21,302 bases of DNA from Christensenella sp. UBA3944 (GTDB lineage: Bacteria > Bacillota > Clostridia > Christensenellales > DTU072), in assembly GCA_002385605.1 (NCBI GenBank), contig DGDU01000033.1:85561-106862 (forward strand). The letters are read 5' to 3'. A program made the translations under genes and the position numbers. This document shows, piece by piece, positions 9,820-16,546 of this stretch (its first letter is position 1; each line of letters starts with the position of its first letter). The notes below the pieces were generated by a model. The model saw nothing but the letters and a program-made list of their open reading frames with translations. It had not been told where the DNA came from and searched no databases.

Positions 9820-9852
9820 CCTGAAATTTATATTATTTACTTTTTATTTTAA

Positions 9853-9864
9853 TAAGGCGCCTTA
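9853..9864. promoter_or_regulatory. 12-bp perfect palindrome in the divergent spacer
   Basis: TAAGGCGCCTTA reads the same on both strands and sits roughly midway between the divergent giant gene and the SPOR gene. It is GC-cored in an otherwise AT-rich stretch. It could be an operator acting on both genes, or chance. Confidence 0.3.
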
Positions 9865-9920
9865 GGTTTTACCATTTTAATCCCGCGGGCGGCAAAAAGT
9901 AATCGGCATATGAAGCCCGG

Positions 9921-9928
9921 CATATAAT
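9921..9928 (+). promoter_or_regulatory. -10-like box immediately upstream of the SPOR gene
   Basis: CATATAAT contains a perfect TATAAT (9923-9928) and ends 8 bases before the ATG at 9937. No good housekeeping -35 is present 16-18 bp upstream. The octamer also resembles the -10 of the sporulation factor sigma-E (CATACAnT), but a matching -35 is not convincing. If used, it would give an almost leaderless mRNA. Confidence 0.4.
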
Positions 9929-9936
9929 ATTTTGCG

Positions 9937-10869
9937 ATGGACTATTCTCCATTTTACTGCAAAAACTTCTATAAAGAGCGCCGCAAGCGCGCCAAAGAAT
10001 TAAGGGCGGCAAGCCCGGGGATACGGGCAAGCTTTACCTCGCTCCAGGCGTCCCTTTGCGACGATTGCCCGAATCCCGGCGAACCCGCGCCCGTTACAGC
10101 CCCTGTCGCCGACCCCACCGCCGTGCCCCATCAGGTTAAAATTCTTCCCAAGCGCCGCGCGGGCGCCAAAAGCAAAAAGGTTAAAGGCTTTTTTGTTGCC
10201 GTTCTCATTCTTTTGTGCTTCGGCATAATTACGGTATCCGCCGACCTTTTCAGCGGAGGCGCGGTTATGAGCAAATTGTCAGAAACCTTCGGCTCGGATT
10301 ACGCGGGCAAGCATTACTTCATAGTCCAGGGCGGCTATCCTGCCAAGACGACGGCGGAGGCCGAGGCCCTTGCCGCGAGAAAAAGCGGCGCGGCCGGCTA
10401 CATATACAACCAAAACGGCAACTACTATGTCGTTCTCGCGAGCTACGCCGACAAAAAGGACGCCGAGTCGGTAAAAAGCAAGAATAACGGCGTCGAAATC
10501 CTTGAAATCGTCATGCGTATGCCCGAAAATAACAATTTAAGCGCGAATCAAAAAAGGGTATGCGAAAACGCCTTAAACCTCGTTCTCAAGGATATAGATA
10601 ACCTTTACGCGTTAATAGATCAGGTCGCCAAAGGCGTGATTTCCCCACAAACCGCTCACGCCGAGCTTTACGATATGCGCAACGAGCTTCTGCTCGCCAA
10701 AGAAGACCTCATAAACGCGGGGCTGGACACCCCTACCCGAAACGCGTATCTGAACATCATAGACCCCGTGTTCGGCGGACTGGACGCCATCGTATTCAAA
10801 CAGCCCGACGAAAACTTCCTCGCCGAAATGAGGTATGTCCTTATAGGCGCAATCGTGGCATTTGGATAA
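9937..10869 (+). CDS. SPOR-domain single-pass membrane protein
   Basis: The protein has 310 residues. A basic, cytoplasmic-looking N-terminus (residues 1-83, rich in K/R with a Pro/Ala linker at 46-66 and a CxxC at 41-44) leads into one membrane helix at about 84-102. An extracytoplasmic SPOR-like domain follows at about 126-185 (HYFIVQGGYPAKTTAEAEAL, then NYYVVLASYADKKDAESV). The C-terminus, 199-300, looks helical and I do not recognise it. SPOR domains bind denuded peptidoglycan glycans at division or spore-engulfment sites, so a role in septum or forespore wall work is plausible. The layout (cytoplasmic tail, TM, SPOR) resembles SpoIIB-like proteins. The start is fixed from upstream by an in-frame TAA at 9925-9927. 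No SD is visible, and a TATAAT lies 8 bases before the ATG. The gene is divergent from the giant surface gene. Confidence 0.85.
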   Translation: MDYSPFYCKNFYKERRKRAKELRAASPGIRASFTSLQASLCDDCPNPGEPAPVTAPVADPTAVPHQVKILPKRRAGAKSKKVKGFFVAVLILLCFGIITVSADLFSGGAVMSKLSETFGSDYAGKHYFIVQGGYPAKTTAEAEALAARKSGAAGYIYNQNGNYYVVLASYADKKDAESVKSKNNGVEILEIVMRMPENNNLSANQKRVCENALNLVLKDIDNLYALIDQVAKGVISPQTAHAELYDMRNELLLAKEDLINAGLDTPTRNAYLNIIDPVFGGLDAIVFKQPDENFLAEMRYVLIGAIVAFG

Positions 10870-11019
10870 TGCCGCTTTGCGGCGTGAAGGGTAAACTTCG
10901 TTTGCGTCAAGGATTTTTATATTATAATAACCCTAACGAGCCGGCATAGCGGGCGCCTTTACAGCGAAGCGGCCCGAAGGGCTTCACGCGCGCAGCGGGC
11001 GGCCAACAGGCTTTACGAA
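10870..11019. other. Convergent spacer with small GC-rich hairpins
   Basis: The spacer lies between the convergent SPOR and dCMP deaminase genes. Visible are GCCGC-TTT-GCGGC (10871-10883), GAAG/CTTC (10886-10899), and an 8-bp inverted pair GCGTGAAG (10882-10889) with CTTCACGC (10982-10989). None is followed by a clear T-tract, so I cannot call a standard terminator for either gene. Confidence 0.4.
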
Positions 11020-11481
11020 TTATTCTTTTTCCAAGTCCTTGTACTTGATAAACTCTACCCCCGCTTCCTTGAACATCTCGATGGAGAAGTCATCCGGGTA
11101 GCCTTCGTCGAAAATTACCTTTTTTATGCCGCTGTTTATAATCATTTTGGCGCAGATGCTGCAGGGCTGATGGGTGCAATATAAAATCGCGCCGTCCACG
11201 GATACACCAATCTTTGCCGCCTGAATTATGGCGTTTTGCTCGGCGTGCACGGCGTAGCAAATCTCGTGGCAGGTGCCCGATGCAATGCCCTTTTTTACGC
11301 GTATGCATTCGCCCCTTTCTTTGCAGCTTTTGATGCCGCTGCCCGCTCCGTTGTAGCCGGTTGTAAGTATGCGCTTATCCCTTACGATAACTGCGCCCAC
11401 CTGCCTGTTTTCCTTATAGCAAGAAGACCAGCTGCTAACGAGCCTTGCCATCTCCATAAACCTTTTGTCCCATTTGTTCAT
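11020..11481 (-). CDS. dCMP deaminase (zinc-dependent, ComEB-like)
   Basis: The protein has 153 residues. It deaminates dCMP to dUMP, feeding thymidylate synthesis in the cytoplasm. The cytidine/deoxycytidylate deaminase zinc site is intact: HAE at 79-81 (within AVHAEQNAI) and PCSIC at 106-110, with Cys107 and Cys110 as ligands. Further Cys/His residues (C53, C59, C71, H72, C75) fit the extra zinc-binding loop of dCMP deaminases. The frame extends upstream to an ATG at 11541, but that start would lie beyond the promoter at 11510-11538. The ATG at 11481 (MNKWDKRF) gives the normal family N-terminus and is preceded by a weak GGGGA SD 8 bases away. The gene appears to be monocistronic, convergent with the SPOR gene and divergent from ylbJ. 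Confidence 0.93.
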   Translation of the reverse strand: MNKWDKRFMEMARLVSSWSSCYKENRQVGAVIVRDKRILTTGYNGAGSGIKSCKERGECIRVKKGIASGTCHEICYAVHAEQNAIIQAAKIGVSVDGAILYCTHQPCSICAKMIINSGIKKVIFDEGYPDDFSIEMFKEAGVEFIKYKDLEKE

Positions 11482-11509
11482 AGCATAAGTCCCCAAGTAA
11501 TTTGTTACT

Positions 11510-11538
11510 ACTATATCACACGGGGCAAAGGATTTCAA
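11510..11538 (-). promoter_or_regulatory. Promoter of the dCMP deaminase gene
   Basis: On the minus strand TTGAAA (11533-11538) and TATAGT (11510-11515) are separated by 17 bp. The -10 is extended by TGA (TGATATAGT). This places the transcript start near 11503, about 22 bases before the ATG at 11481, and excludes the longer frame from 11541. Confidence 0.75.
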
Positions 11539-11562
11539 CATCCTTTGCCAACCTGTTTGCCG

Positions 11563-11591
11563 TTATATATGCCCCGCGCCAAAAATATACT
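11563..11591 (+). promoter_or_regulatory. Possible sigma-E-like promoter of ylbJ
   Basis: TTATATA (11563-11569) and AATATACT (11584-11591) are 14 bp apart, which loosely fits a sigma-E spacing and consensus. In Bacillus subtilis ylbJ is a sigma-E-dependent sporulation gene. The box ends only 5 bases before the GTG at 11597, so if it is real the mRNA is leaderless or translation starts further in. Weak evidence. Confidence 0.25.
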
Positions 11592-11596
11592 ATTGT

Positions 11597-12556
11597 GTGC
11601 AAAAAAGATTCCGCCTTTTCGCAATAATCTCGATAGGCTTCTTTCTCGTAATGCTGGCGTTTTTCCCGTCGCGGTATATGGCGGCGGTAAGCGACGGGCT
11701 GCTTTTGTTCGTTATGTCGGTGCTGCCCGCCATGCTTCCCTTTTTCTTTTTCTCCCGGCTGCTTACCTCTCTCGATGTGGCGTCGTCGCTTGCCGACTAT
11801 ACCAAAAAACCGCTGCAAAAACTTTTCGGCGCGCCCGACATCGGAGGATACATTTTTGTTATGTCTATGCTTTCAGGGTATCCCATAGGCGCCAAATTGG
11901 TAGCCGATTGCTGCGAAAACGGAATAGTGAGCAAGGAGGAAGCAAAGCGCCTGCTCGCCTTTACCTCGACCTCGGGGCCCCTCTTTGTGCTGGGCACGGT
12001 GGGCTCGAATATGCTTGGCAATTACAAGGCCGGGCTTGTGATTTTATTTACCCACTACCTCGGAGCGGTTATAAACGGGATAATATTCCGCTCCAAAACC
12101 CCCGCGCCCTCCGCCAAAGCCTTTACCCTTACGAAGTACGACAACATACTTTCCGACGCCATAAACGGGAGCATAGCCTCGGTGCTGGCTGTGGGCGGCT
12201 ACATCGCCATTTTTAACATGCTTATCGTGCTGTTCAAGGACATAAAGCTAATAGGCTTTGTGTCCGAAACCCTCTCCGGATTAGGAATCCCGTATCTTCT
12301 CTGCGAGGGTATGGTGACGGGCGTAATCGAGATTACGAGGGGCTCCTACCTGCTTGCCGCTTCGGGCGAAAGCCTTAAGGCAATAGTCCCCCTGCTGTCG
12401 GCGATCATTTCTTTCGGCGGGCTGTCTGTTACCGTACAGTCGCTTTCGTTTCTGTCGGGCTGCGGCATTAAGGCAAGGTATTATTTTGTCACTAAGCTGT
12501 CCCAATGCGTGGTTACCTTCGCCCTGGCGACGGTTGTGAGCCTGCTTGTATTTTAA
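11597..12556 (+). CDS. ylbJ: YlbJ-family sporulation integral membrane protein
   Basis: The protein has 319 residues and is strongly hydrophobic, with a first membrane helix at about 7-23 and several more to the end. It carries the YlbJ/nucleoside-transporter-gate signature: ALLP-like MLPFFFFSRLL at 46-56, SGYPIGAK at 93-100 and TSTSGPLF at 123-130. Members are gate-like membrane proteins needed for spore formation in Bacillus; the transported substrate is unknown. Length is somewhat below the usual 360-410. The start is a GTG. Between the in-frame stop at 11498-11500 and this GTG there is no ATG, GTG or TTG in frame, and no SD is visible. A later start at ATG 11651 would cut into the first helix. 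The gene is convergent with the operon holding RsmD-CoaD; in Bacillus ylbJ follows ylbH-ylbI on the same strand. Confidence 0.88.
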   Translation: MQKRFRLFAIISIGFFLVMLAFFPSRYMAAVSDGLLLFVMSVLPAMLPFFFFSRLLTSLDVASSLADYTKKPLQKLFGAPDIGGYIFVMSMLSGYPIGAKLVADCCENGIVSKEEAKRLLAFTSTSGPLFVLGTVGSNMLGNYKAGLVILFTHYLGAVINGIIFRSKTPAPSAKAFTLTKYDNILSDAINGSIASVLAVGGYIAIFNMLIVLFKDIKLIGFVSETLSGLGIPYLLCEGMVTGVIEITRGSYLLAASGESLKAIVPLLSAIISFGGLSVTVQSLSFLSGCGIKARYYFVTKLSQCVVTFALATVVSLLVF

Positions 12557-12610
12557 CATCCCCAACCTGCCGGACGCAAAAAACTTGCCATATATTCGAC
12601 AAAACCGGTC

Positions 12611-12642
12611 AAAAAAAGGCAATCTCCGCCATGGCGATTGCC
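12611..12642 (-). terminator. Rho-independent terminator of the seven-gene unit
   Basis: On the minus strand GGCAATC/GATTGCC form a 7-bp stem (12618-12624 with 12636-12642), and the inner GCCATGGC can extend it. The stem is followed by seven T (12611-12617). It lies about 40 bases after the last gene of the unit. On the plus strand no T-run follows directly, so its use for ylbJ is doubtful. Confidence 0.8.
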
Positions 12643-12680
12643 TATAATAATGCCGTTTATTTTTTCGAATAAAGCCGCGG

Positions 12681-13127
12681 CTAATTGTTCTCGTATGTGC
12701 TTCTCGCGTTGGTTATTATATCGAGAGCCTCCGACAGCGCCCTTTCCGCTCTGGTAAGAAGCACCATAATGTCGCTTTTTACATCGGACTCGAGGCGGTC
12801 TTTATAATCCATGGCCTGCATCCTTATCGCCTCGGCTTCTTTCTCCGCCTGCTTTATAATCTCGTGGTCGGAGAGCATCTGGTTGGCTTTCTGAATTGCC
12901 GCCGATATTATGCTTTCGGCGCGGGCGGCGTCCTCCTGGCGCTTTCTTTCGTTGGCGGCGATAATCTGCCTTGCCTCCCTTACCATATCGGGAAGCGCCC
13001 GCCTGATGCGGTCTACGGCGGAAAGAATGTAGTCGGCGTTTACAACAACGCCGCCGCCGAAAAGCGCCTTTTTGCCGTCGTGAACCGTTTGTTCGATTTC
13101 TAACAAGATATCTTCTATGTCTTCCAT
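12681..13127 (-). CDS. Coiled-coil protein resembling V-/F-ATPase stalk subunits
   Basis: The protein has 148 residues, is almost wholly helical and is rich in Ala, Glu, Lys and Arg. A short N-terminal segment (EDILLEIEQTV, 4-14) and a Gly/Val patch (FGGGVVVNADY, 23-33) precede a long charged coiled coil at about 45-140. There is no membrane segment and no nucleotide-binding motif. Clostridial homologues next to CoaD are often labelled 'ATPase' because the helix resembles stator subunits; that name is not evidence of ATPase activity. The start overlaps the end of the RsmD-CoaD gene by 13 bases, and an SD-like GAGAGGG lies inside that gene 6 bases upstream, so the two are translationally coupled. 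Function is unknown; a DivIVA-like or scaffold role is one guess. Confidence 0.85.
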   Translation of the reverse strand: MEDIEDILLEIEQTVHDGKKALFGGGVVVNADYILSAVDRIRRALPDMVREARQIIAANERKRQEDAARAESIISAAIQKANQMLSDHEIIKQAEKEAEAIRMQAMDYKDRLESDVKSDIMVLLTRAERALSEALDIITNARSTYENN

Positions 13128-14137
13128 CTTTTGCCCTCTCTCATGATTTCTCCCGCGATTTCGGGGTTTACAAGGCCCGAGATATCCTTGTTCTCCTTTA
13201 TCCCTTCCTTTACAAGGGTGCTGCTTATGTTGCTGTCTTTTGCGGGTATCATGATGGTTTCCACCCCGCCGTTATTGAGGTTGAACTCCGCCATCGCCTT
13301 CTCGTACTCGAGATCCTTCTCGTTGCGGTAGCCTCTTATTATATATTTAATGCCGTGCCGTTTGCAGTAGTCTATCGTAAGCCCGCCGTAGCTTGAAACC
13401 ATAACCCTTTTGCCGAGGTGCCTTGTGGAAAGCTCGGCGAATCTCATGCGCTTTTTGAGGTCGAAGGTTACCGCCTTTTCGGGGTTGATAAGAAAGACGA
13501 CATGGGCGATGTCGAAGCGCTCTAAGGCCTGCTCCACAAGGTATAAATGCCCTTTGGTAAATGGGTCGAAGGTTCCCGTGACCGCTGCCTTTGTCTTTTT
13601 TCTTAAAATGTCTATGCCGGTCGAGCCGTAGGTTCTGGTGTCGCAAAGCGCGAGGGGCTCGGGAATGATATAGCTGTCGTTTTCCTTGAGGCGCTCCAGC
13701 ACGATTACGCCATCGTCCTCCAGGATATCCTTTAGGGCAATCTTTCTTAAAATTTCGGCCTCTAAGCCTTCTTCATATGGCGGGTCCAGGGCTATGGCGC
13801 CGAACTTTCTGCCCGCCGCGGCGAACTTGGAAAGCGCCGTGGAGTAATCGGCGTTATAAACCTCGCCATCCGCCCCTATTTTAGAGAGGTTTTGTTTGAT
13901 AATTTTGATTGCGTCGGGTGACTTGTCGACGAACACCGCCTCCGAAGCCCCTCTGGAGAGAAACTCGATGCCCAGGGCGCCGCTGCCCGCGAAAAGGTCA
14001 AGGACAGCCTTGCCCTCGAATTCGCCCCGTATGAGATTGAAAACCGACTCCTTTACCCTGTCCGTTGTTGGGCGGACGGAATTGTCGCTCAGGGTAATAA
14101 GAGCGCGGCCTTTGTACTTGCCTGCAATAACCCGCAT
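13115..14137 (-). CDS. rsmD-coaD: Fused 16S rRNA m2G966 methyltransferase RsmD and phosphopantetheine adenylyltransferase CoaD
   Basis: The protein has 340 residues and two complete enzymes in one frame. Residues 1-180 are RsmD: RPTTDRVKESVFN (22-34), SAM-binding LDLFAGSGALG (46-56), catalytic DPPY (118-121), and the usual family end TYGSTGIDILRKK (169-181). RsmD methylates G966 of 16S rRNA. Residues about 183-340 are CoaD: nucleotide-binding TGTFDPFTKGH (187-197), NPEK (218-221), RGYR (268-271) and SSTLVKE (305-311). CoaD makes dephospho-CoA from 4'-phosphopantetheine and ATP. There is no linker: the RsmD end abuts the CoaD first strand and CoaD has no start codon of its own. In Bacillus the two are neighbours (ylbH, ylbI). 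The SD (GAGGT, 4 bases from the ATG) is close but usable. All key motifs of both halves look intact. Confidence 0.93.
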   Translation of the reverse strand: MRVIAGKYKGRALITLSDNSVRPTTDRVKESVFNLIRGEFEGKAVLDLFAGSGALGIEFLSRGASEAVFVDKSPDAIKIIKQNLSKIGADGEVYNADYSTALSKFAAAGRKFGAIALDPPYEEGLEAEILRKIALKDILEDDGVIVLERLKENDSYIIPEPLALCDTRTYGSTGIDILRKKTKAAVTGTFDPFTKGHLYLVEQALERFDIAHVVFLINPEKAVTFDLKKRMRFAELSTRHLGKRVMVSSYGGLTIDYCKRHGIKYIIRGYRNEKDLEYEKAMAEFNLNNGGVETIMIPAKDSNISSTLVKEGIKENKDISGLVNPEIAGEIMREGKRWKT

Positions 14138-14179
14138 TTGTACCTCAGTTTATGTTTCGGGCGGCTACGCCCGCCAGGC

Positions 14180-14602
14180 TTATATAAGCCCTTCGTTTAC
14201 AAGGTTTATGCTGTGTTCTTTGAGGATAGCGGTGGTCTTTTCGTTGTCGTCCACTTTGATGAGGATTACGGCGCTTTTGCGCGAGGTGCGGGTGAACGAG
14301 TAAAGGTAATTGATGTTAACGCCCGCGTCGCCCAGAATCTCCAGCACCTTGTACATTTCGCCGGGCTTGTCGTCTACCTGAAACGCCACCAGGTCGGTGA
14401 CGGCGGTATTGAAGCCGTTATCCTTTAGTACCTCTACCGCTTTGGCATTGTCGTCGGTGACGGCGCGAAGAATCCCGAACTCCTCGGTGTCGGCGACATA
14501 CATCGCGAGAATGTTTATGCCCGCGTCCTTAAGAACCTTGGAAAAGTCGCGTATGCGCCCCTGCCTGTTCTCCAAAAATACGGCGATTTGGTTGATTAAC
14601 AT
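14180..14602 (-). CDS. Tandem ACT-domain protein
   Basis: The protein has 140 residues and consists of two ACT domains, about 4-68 and 70-138. Each has the beta-alpha-beta-beta-alpha-beta pattern, with typical first loops (LENRQGRIRDFSKVLKDAGI and DDKPGEMYKVLEILGDAGVN). ACT domains bind small ligands, usually amino acids, at dimer interfaces. No catalytic domain is attached, so it is likely a free sensor or an accessory subunit. Stand-alone tandem ACT proteins of this size often sit beside phenylacetate-CoA ligase and IorAB genes in anaerobes, which suggests control of aromatic-acid or aromatic amino-acid metabolism. A strong GGGAGG SD lies 7 bases before the ATG. Spacing is 39 bases to the upstream ligase gene and 42 to RsmD-CoaD. 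Confidence 0.9.
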   Translation of the reverse strand: MLINQIAVFLENRQGRIRDFSKVLKDAGINILAMYVADTEEFGILRAVTDDNAKAVEVLKDNGFNTAVTDLVAFQVDDKPGEMYKVLEILGDAGVNINYLYSFTRTSRKSAVILIKVDDNEKTTAILKEHSINLVNEGLI

Positions 14603-14641
14603 AGCTCCGCCTCCCTTATATTATTTAACCTGACGAGGTTA

Positions 14642-15949
14642 TTAGTCGAATTTTCTGTTGTCGGTAACTCTTACCGCTTTGCCTTCGCTGCGGCGAATGC
14701 TGCCGTTGGATACGAATTTGACTTCGGCCGAAACGCCTATAGCCGAGATTATGTCGCCGGCGAGCTTCTTCCTTAAAGCCTCTACCTCTTTTACCTCGTC
14801 GAAGGCGACATTGGGCTCCAGCTCGACTTCTATAAGCATGGTGTCGAGGTTGTTTACCCTGTCGACCGTGATGTGGTAGTGGGGAGAGATACGGCCGTCG
14901 CAGGACATAAGCACGCTTTCGATTTGCGAGGGGAATACATTTACGCCCCTTATGATAAGCATATCGTCGGAGCGCCCCTTTATGCGAGTGATGCGGGGGC
15001 CCGTGCGCCCGCAGGGGCACTCGGAATCGCTTAGCGAGGTTATATCCCTCGTGCGGTACCTGATAAGAGGCATACCCTCTTTGGCAAGCGTTGTGAACAC
15101 AAGCTCGCCGCGCTCGCCCGCCGGAAGGGGCTCAAGCGTATCCACGGATACAATTTCGGGGTAAAACAGGTCGTCATTTATGTGCGAGCCGCTTTGGCAC
15201 ACGCACTCGGAAGCGACGCCCGGGCCGGTAATTTCGCTAAGCCCGTAAATGTCGTAGGCCTTTATGCCAAGCTTTCTTTCTATCTCCTGGCGCATCTCCT
15301 CTGTCCAGGGTTCGGCGCCGAAAAGCCCGCTCTTAAGGTTGAAGTCGGCGGGGGTAAGCCCCATCTTCGCAATCTCATCCGCGAGGTATATCGCATAAGA
15401 CGGGGTGCAGCAAAGCACTTCGGCCCCGAAGTCTTTCATAAGCATAATTTGCCTCGGGGTGTTGCCCGATGATACTGGGACGGCGGTTGCGCCCAAAAGC
15501 TCGGCGCCGTAGTGCATTCCCAAACCTCCCGTAAACAGCCCGTAGCCGTAGGCTATATGTATTACCGAGCCTTTTTTGGCCCCTATCGCCGCCAAAGCGC
15601 GGGCGCAGCACTCTGCCCAGTCGTCTATGTCCTTTTTGGTGTAGCCCGCGACCGTCAGCTTGCCCGTTGTGCCCGACGAGGCGTGAAGCCTCACGATATC
15701 CTCTTTGGGCGAAGCGAACATTCCGAAGGGGTAATTGTTGCGAAGGTCGCTCTTTGTTGTAAAGGGCAGTTTATATAAGTCGTCTATGCTCTTTATGTCG
15801 GACGGCTTTAGCTTAATCTCGTACATCTTAGCCCTGTAAGCGGGCACATTGTCGTAGACCCTTTTGACAACACTTATAAGTCTTTCGGACTGCATGGCCT
15901 TTTTTTCTTGCTTTGTCATGCACTCGACGGCCTTGTTGTAGTAATACAT
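14642..15949 (-). CDS. paaK: Phenylacetate-CoA ligase (AMP-forming)
   Basis: The protein has 435 residues, the normal PaaK length. It activates an aryl acid with ATP and CoA to the aryl-acyl-CoA, AMP and PPi. Adenylate-forming motifs are present: ASSGTTGK (90-97), YGLSEITGPG (235-244), YRTRD (298-302), GRSDDML (325-331), and a C-terminal Lys424 in SEGKAVRV expected to be the catalytic lysine. CPCG (311-314) matches the Cys-containing turn seen in PaaK enzymes. A GGAGG SD is 5 bases before the ATG. It follows iorB by 20 bases. The pairing with indolepyruvate oxidoreductase suggests substrates such as phenylacetate or indoleacetate, but the substrate cannot be read from sequence. Confidence 0.93.
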   Translation of the reverse strand: MYYYNKAVECMTKQEKKAMQSERLISVVKRVYDNVPAYRAKMYEIKLKPSDIKSIDDLYKLPFTTKSDLRNNYPFGMFASPKEDIVRLHASSGTTGKLTVAGYTKKDIDDWAECCARALAAIGAKKGSVIHIAYGYGLFTGGLGMHYGAELLGATAVPVSSGNTPRQIMLMKDFGAEVLCCTPSYAIYLADEIAKMGLTPADFNLKSGLFGAEPWTEEMRQEIERKLGIKAYDIYGLSEITGPGVASECVCQSGSHINDDLFYPEIVSVDTLEPLPAGERGELVFTTLAKEGMPLIRYRTRDITSLSDSECPCGRTGPRITRIKGRSDDMLIIRGVNVFPSQIESVLMSCDGRISPHYHITVDRVNNLDTMLIEVELEPNVAFDEVKEVEALRKKLAGDIISAIGVSAEVKFVSNGSIRRSEGKAVRVTDNRKFD

Positions 15950-15969
15950 CCTTTCCTCCCTCTCCTTTA

Positions 15970-16536
15970 TCAGCTATTGTACCCTAAGGTGACTGCCTTT
16001 AGGTTTACATCTAAAAATTTAGCGGGCACCGAAGCCTTTACCGCTTCCCGCGCCGTATCGAGGCTTTCGCCCATCAGCCTGAAAAGAACGCCGAGCATTA
16101 CGATGTTGACCGCCTTTGTGTTGCCCGCCTCGGCAGCGAGGGCAAGCCCTTCTATTATCTTATAACTTTTTGACTCTTCCGTCAATCTGTCAAAAATGCC
16201 GTCGGGGTAACTTTGGGCGCCCGTGATGACGGGCATGGGCAGGATGCGCTGGTTGTTTATAAGCACGGTGCCGCTCTTTTTTAGGTAGTGGCTCCACCTT
16301 AGCGCCTCAAGCTGCTCGAAGGCAAGAATAAAATCGGCCTCGCCTTCGCTCACCAAAGGAGAGCCCACGCTTTCGCCTATCCTTACATGGGTTACGACGC
16401 TTCCGCCCCTCTGCGACATGCCGTGAACCTCGCTTAGCTTGCAATCAAGCCCCTTTAATGCGGCGTAACTTCCGAGTACCCTGCTGGCCAAGAGCGTGCC
16501 TTGCCCTCCGACTCCGACTATAAGAATGTTTATCAT
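15970..16536 (-). CDS. iorB: Indolepyruvate:ferredoxin oxidoreductase, beta subunit
   Basis: The protein has 188 residues. It is the gamma-domain-like partner of IorA in the enzyme that interconverts aryl-pyruvates and aryl-acetyl-CoA plus CO2 with ferredoxin. Motifs are GVGGQG (8-13) and EVHGMSQRGG (36-45), the family hallmark. The frame extends upstream to an ATG at 16638, but the ATG at 16536 (MINILIVGVGGQG) has a GGAGG SD 5 bases away. It also starts right at the conserved first strand, and the longer form would run about 90 bases into iorA. The gap to iorA is 10 bases, consistent with coupled translation. Confidence 0.95.
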   Translation of the reverse strand: MINILIVGVGGQGTLLASRVLGSYAALKGLDCKLSEVHGMSQRGGSVVTHVRIGESVGSPLVSEGEADFILAFEQLEALRWSHYLKKSGTVLINNQRILPMPVITGAQSYPDGIFDRLTEESKSYKIIEGLALAAEAGNTKAVNIVMLGVLFRLMGESLDTAREAVKASVPAKFLDVNLKAVTLGYNS

Positions 16537-16546
16537 ACTGCCCTCC

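Noticed and set aside
10870..11019. GC-rich hairpins as a bidirectional terminator or attachment site
   Set aside because: No T-tract follows on either strand and no duplicated core or integrase gene is nearby.
11482..11541. 20-residue N-terminal extension of dCMP deaminase
   Set aside because: It would start upstream of the -35/-10 pair at 11510-11538, and the family N-terminus begins at the ATG at 11481.
11236..12216. 326-codon plus-strand frame
   Set aside because: It crosses the dCMP deaminase gene in antisense and ylbJ in the wrong frame. Both overlapped genes are clear, and its product is Arg/Ala/Tyr-rich without a domain.
14138..14179. Hairpin GGGCG/CGCCC between the ACT and RsmD-CoaD genes as a terminator
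   Set aside because: The stem is only about 5 bp and is followed on the minus strand by AAACATAAAC rather than T, so the operon probably continues.
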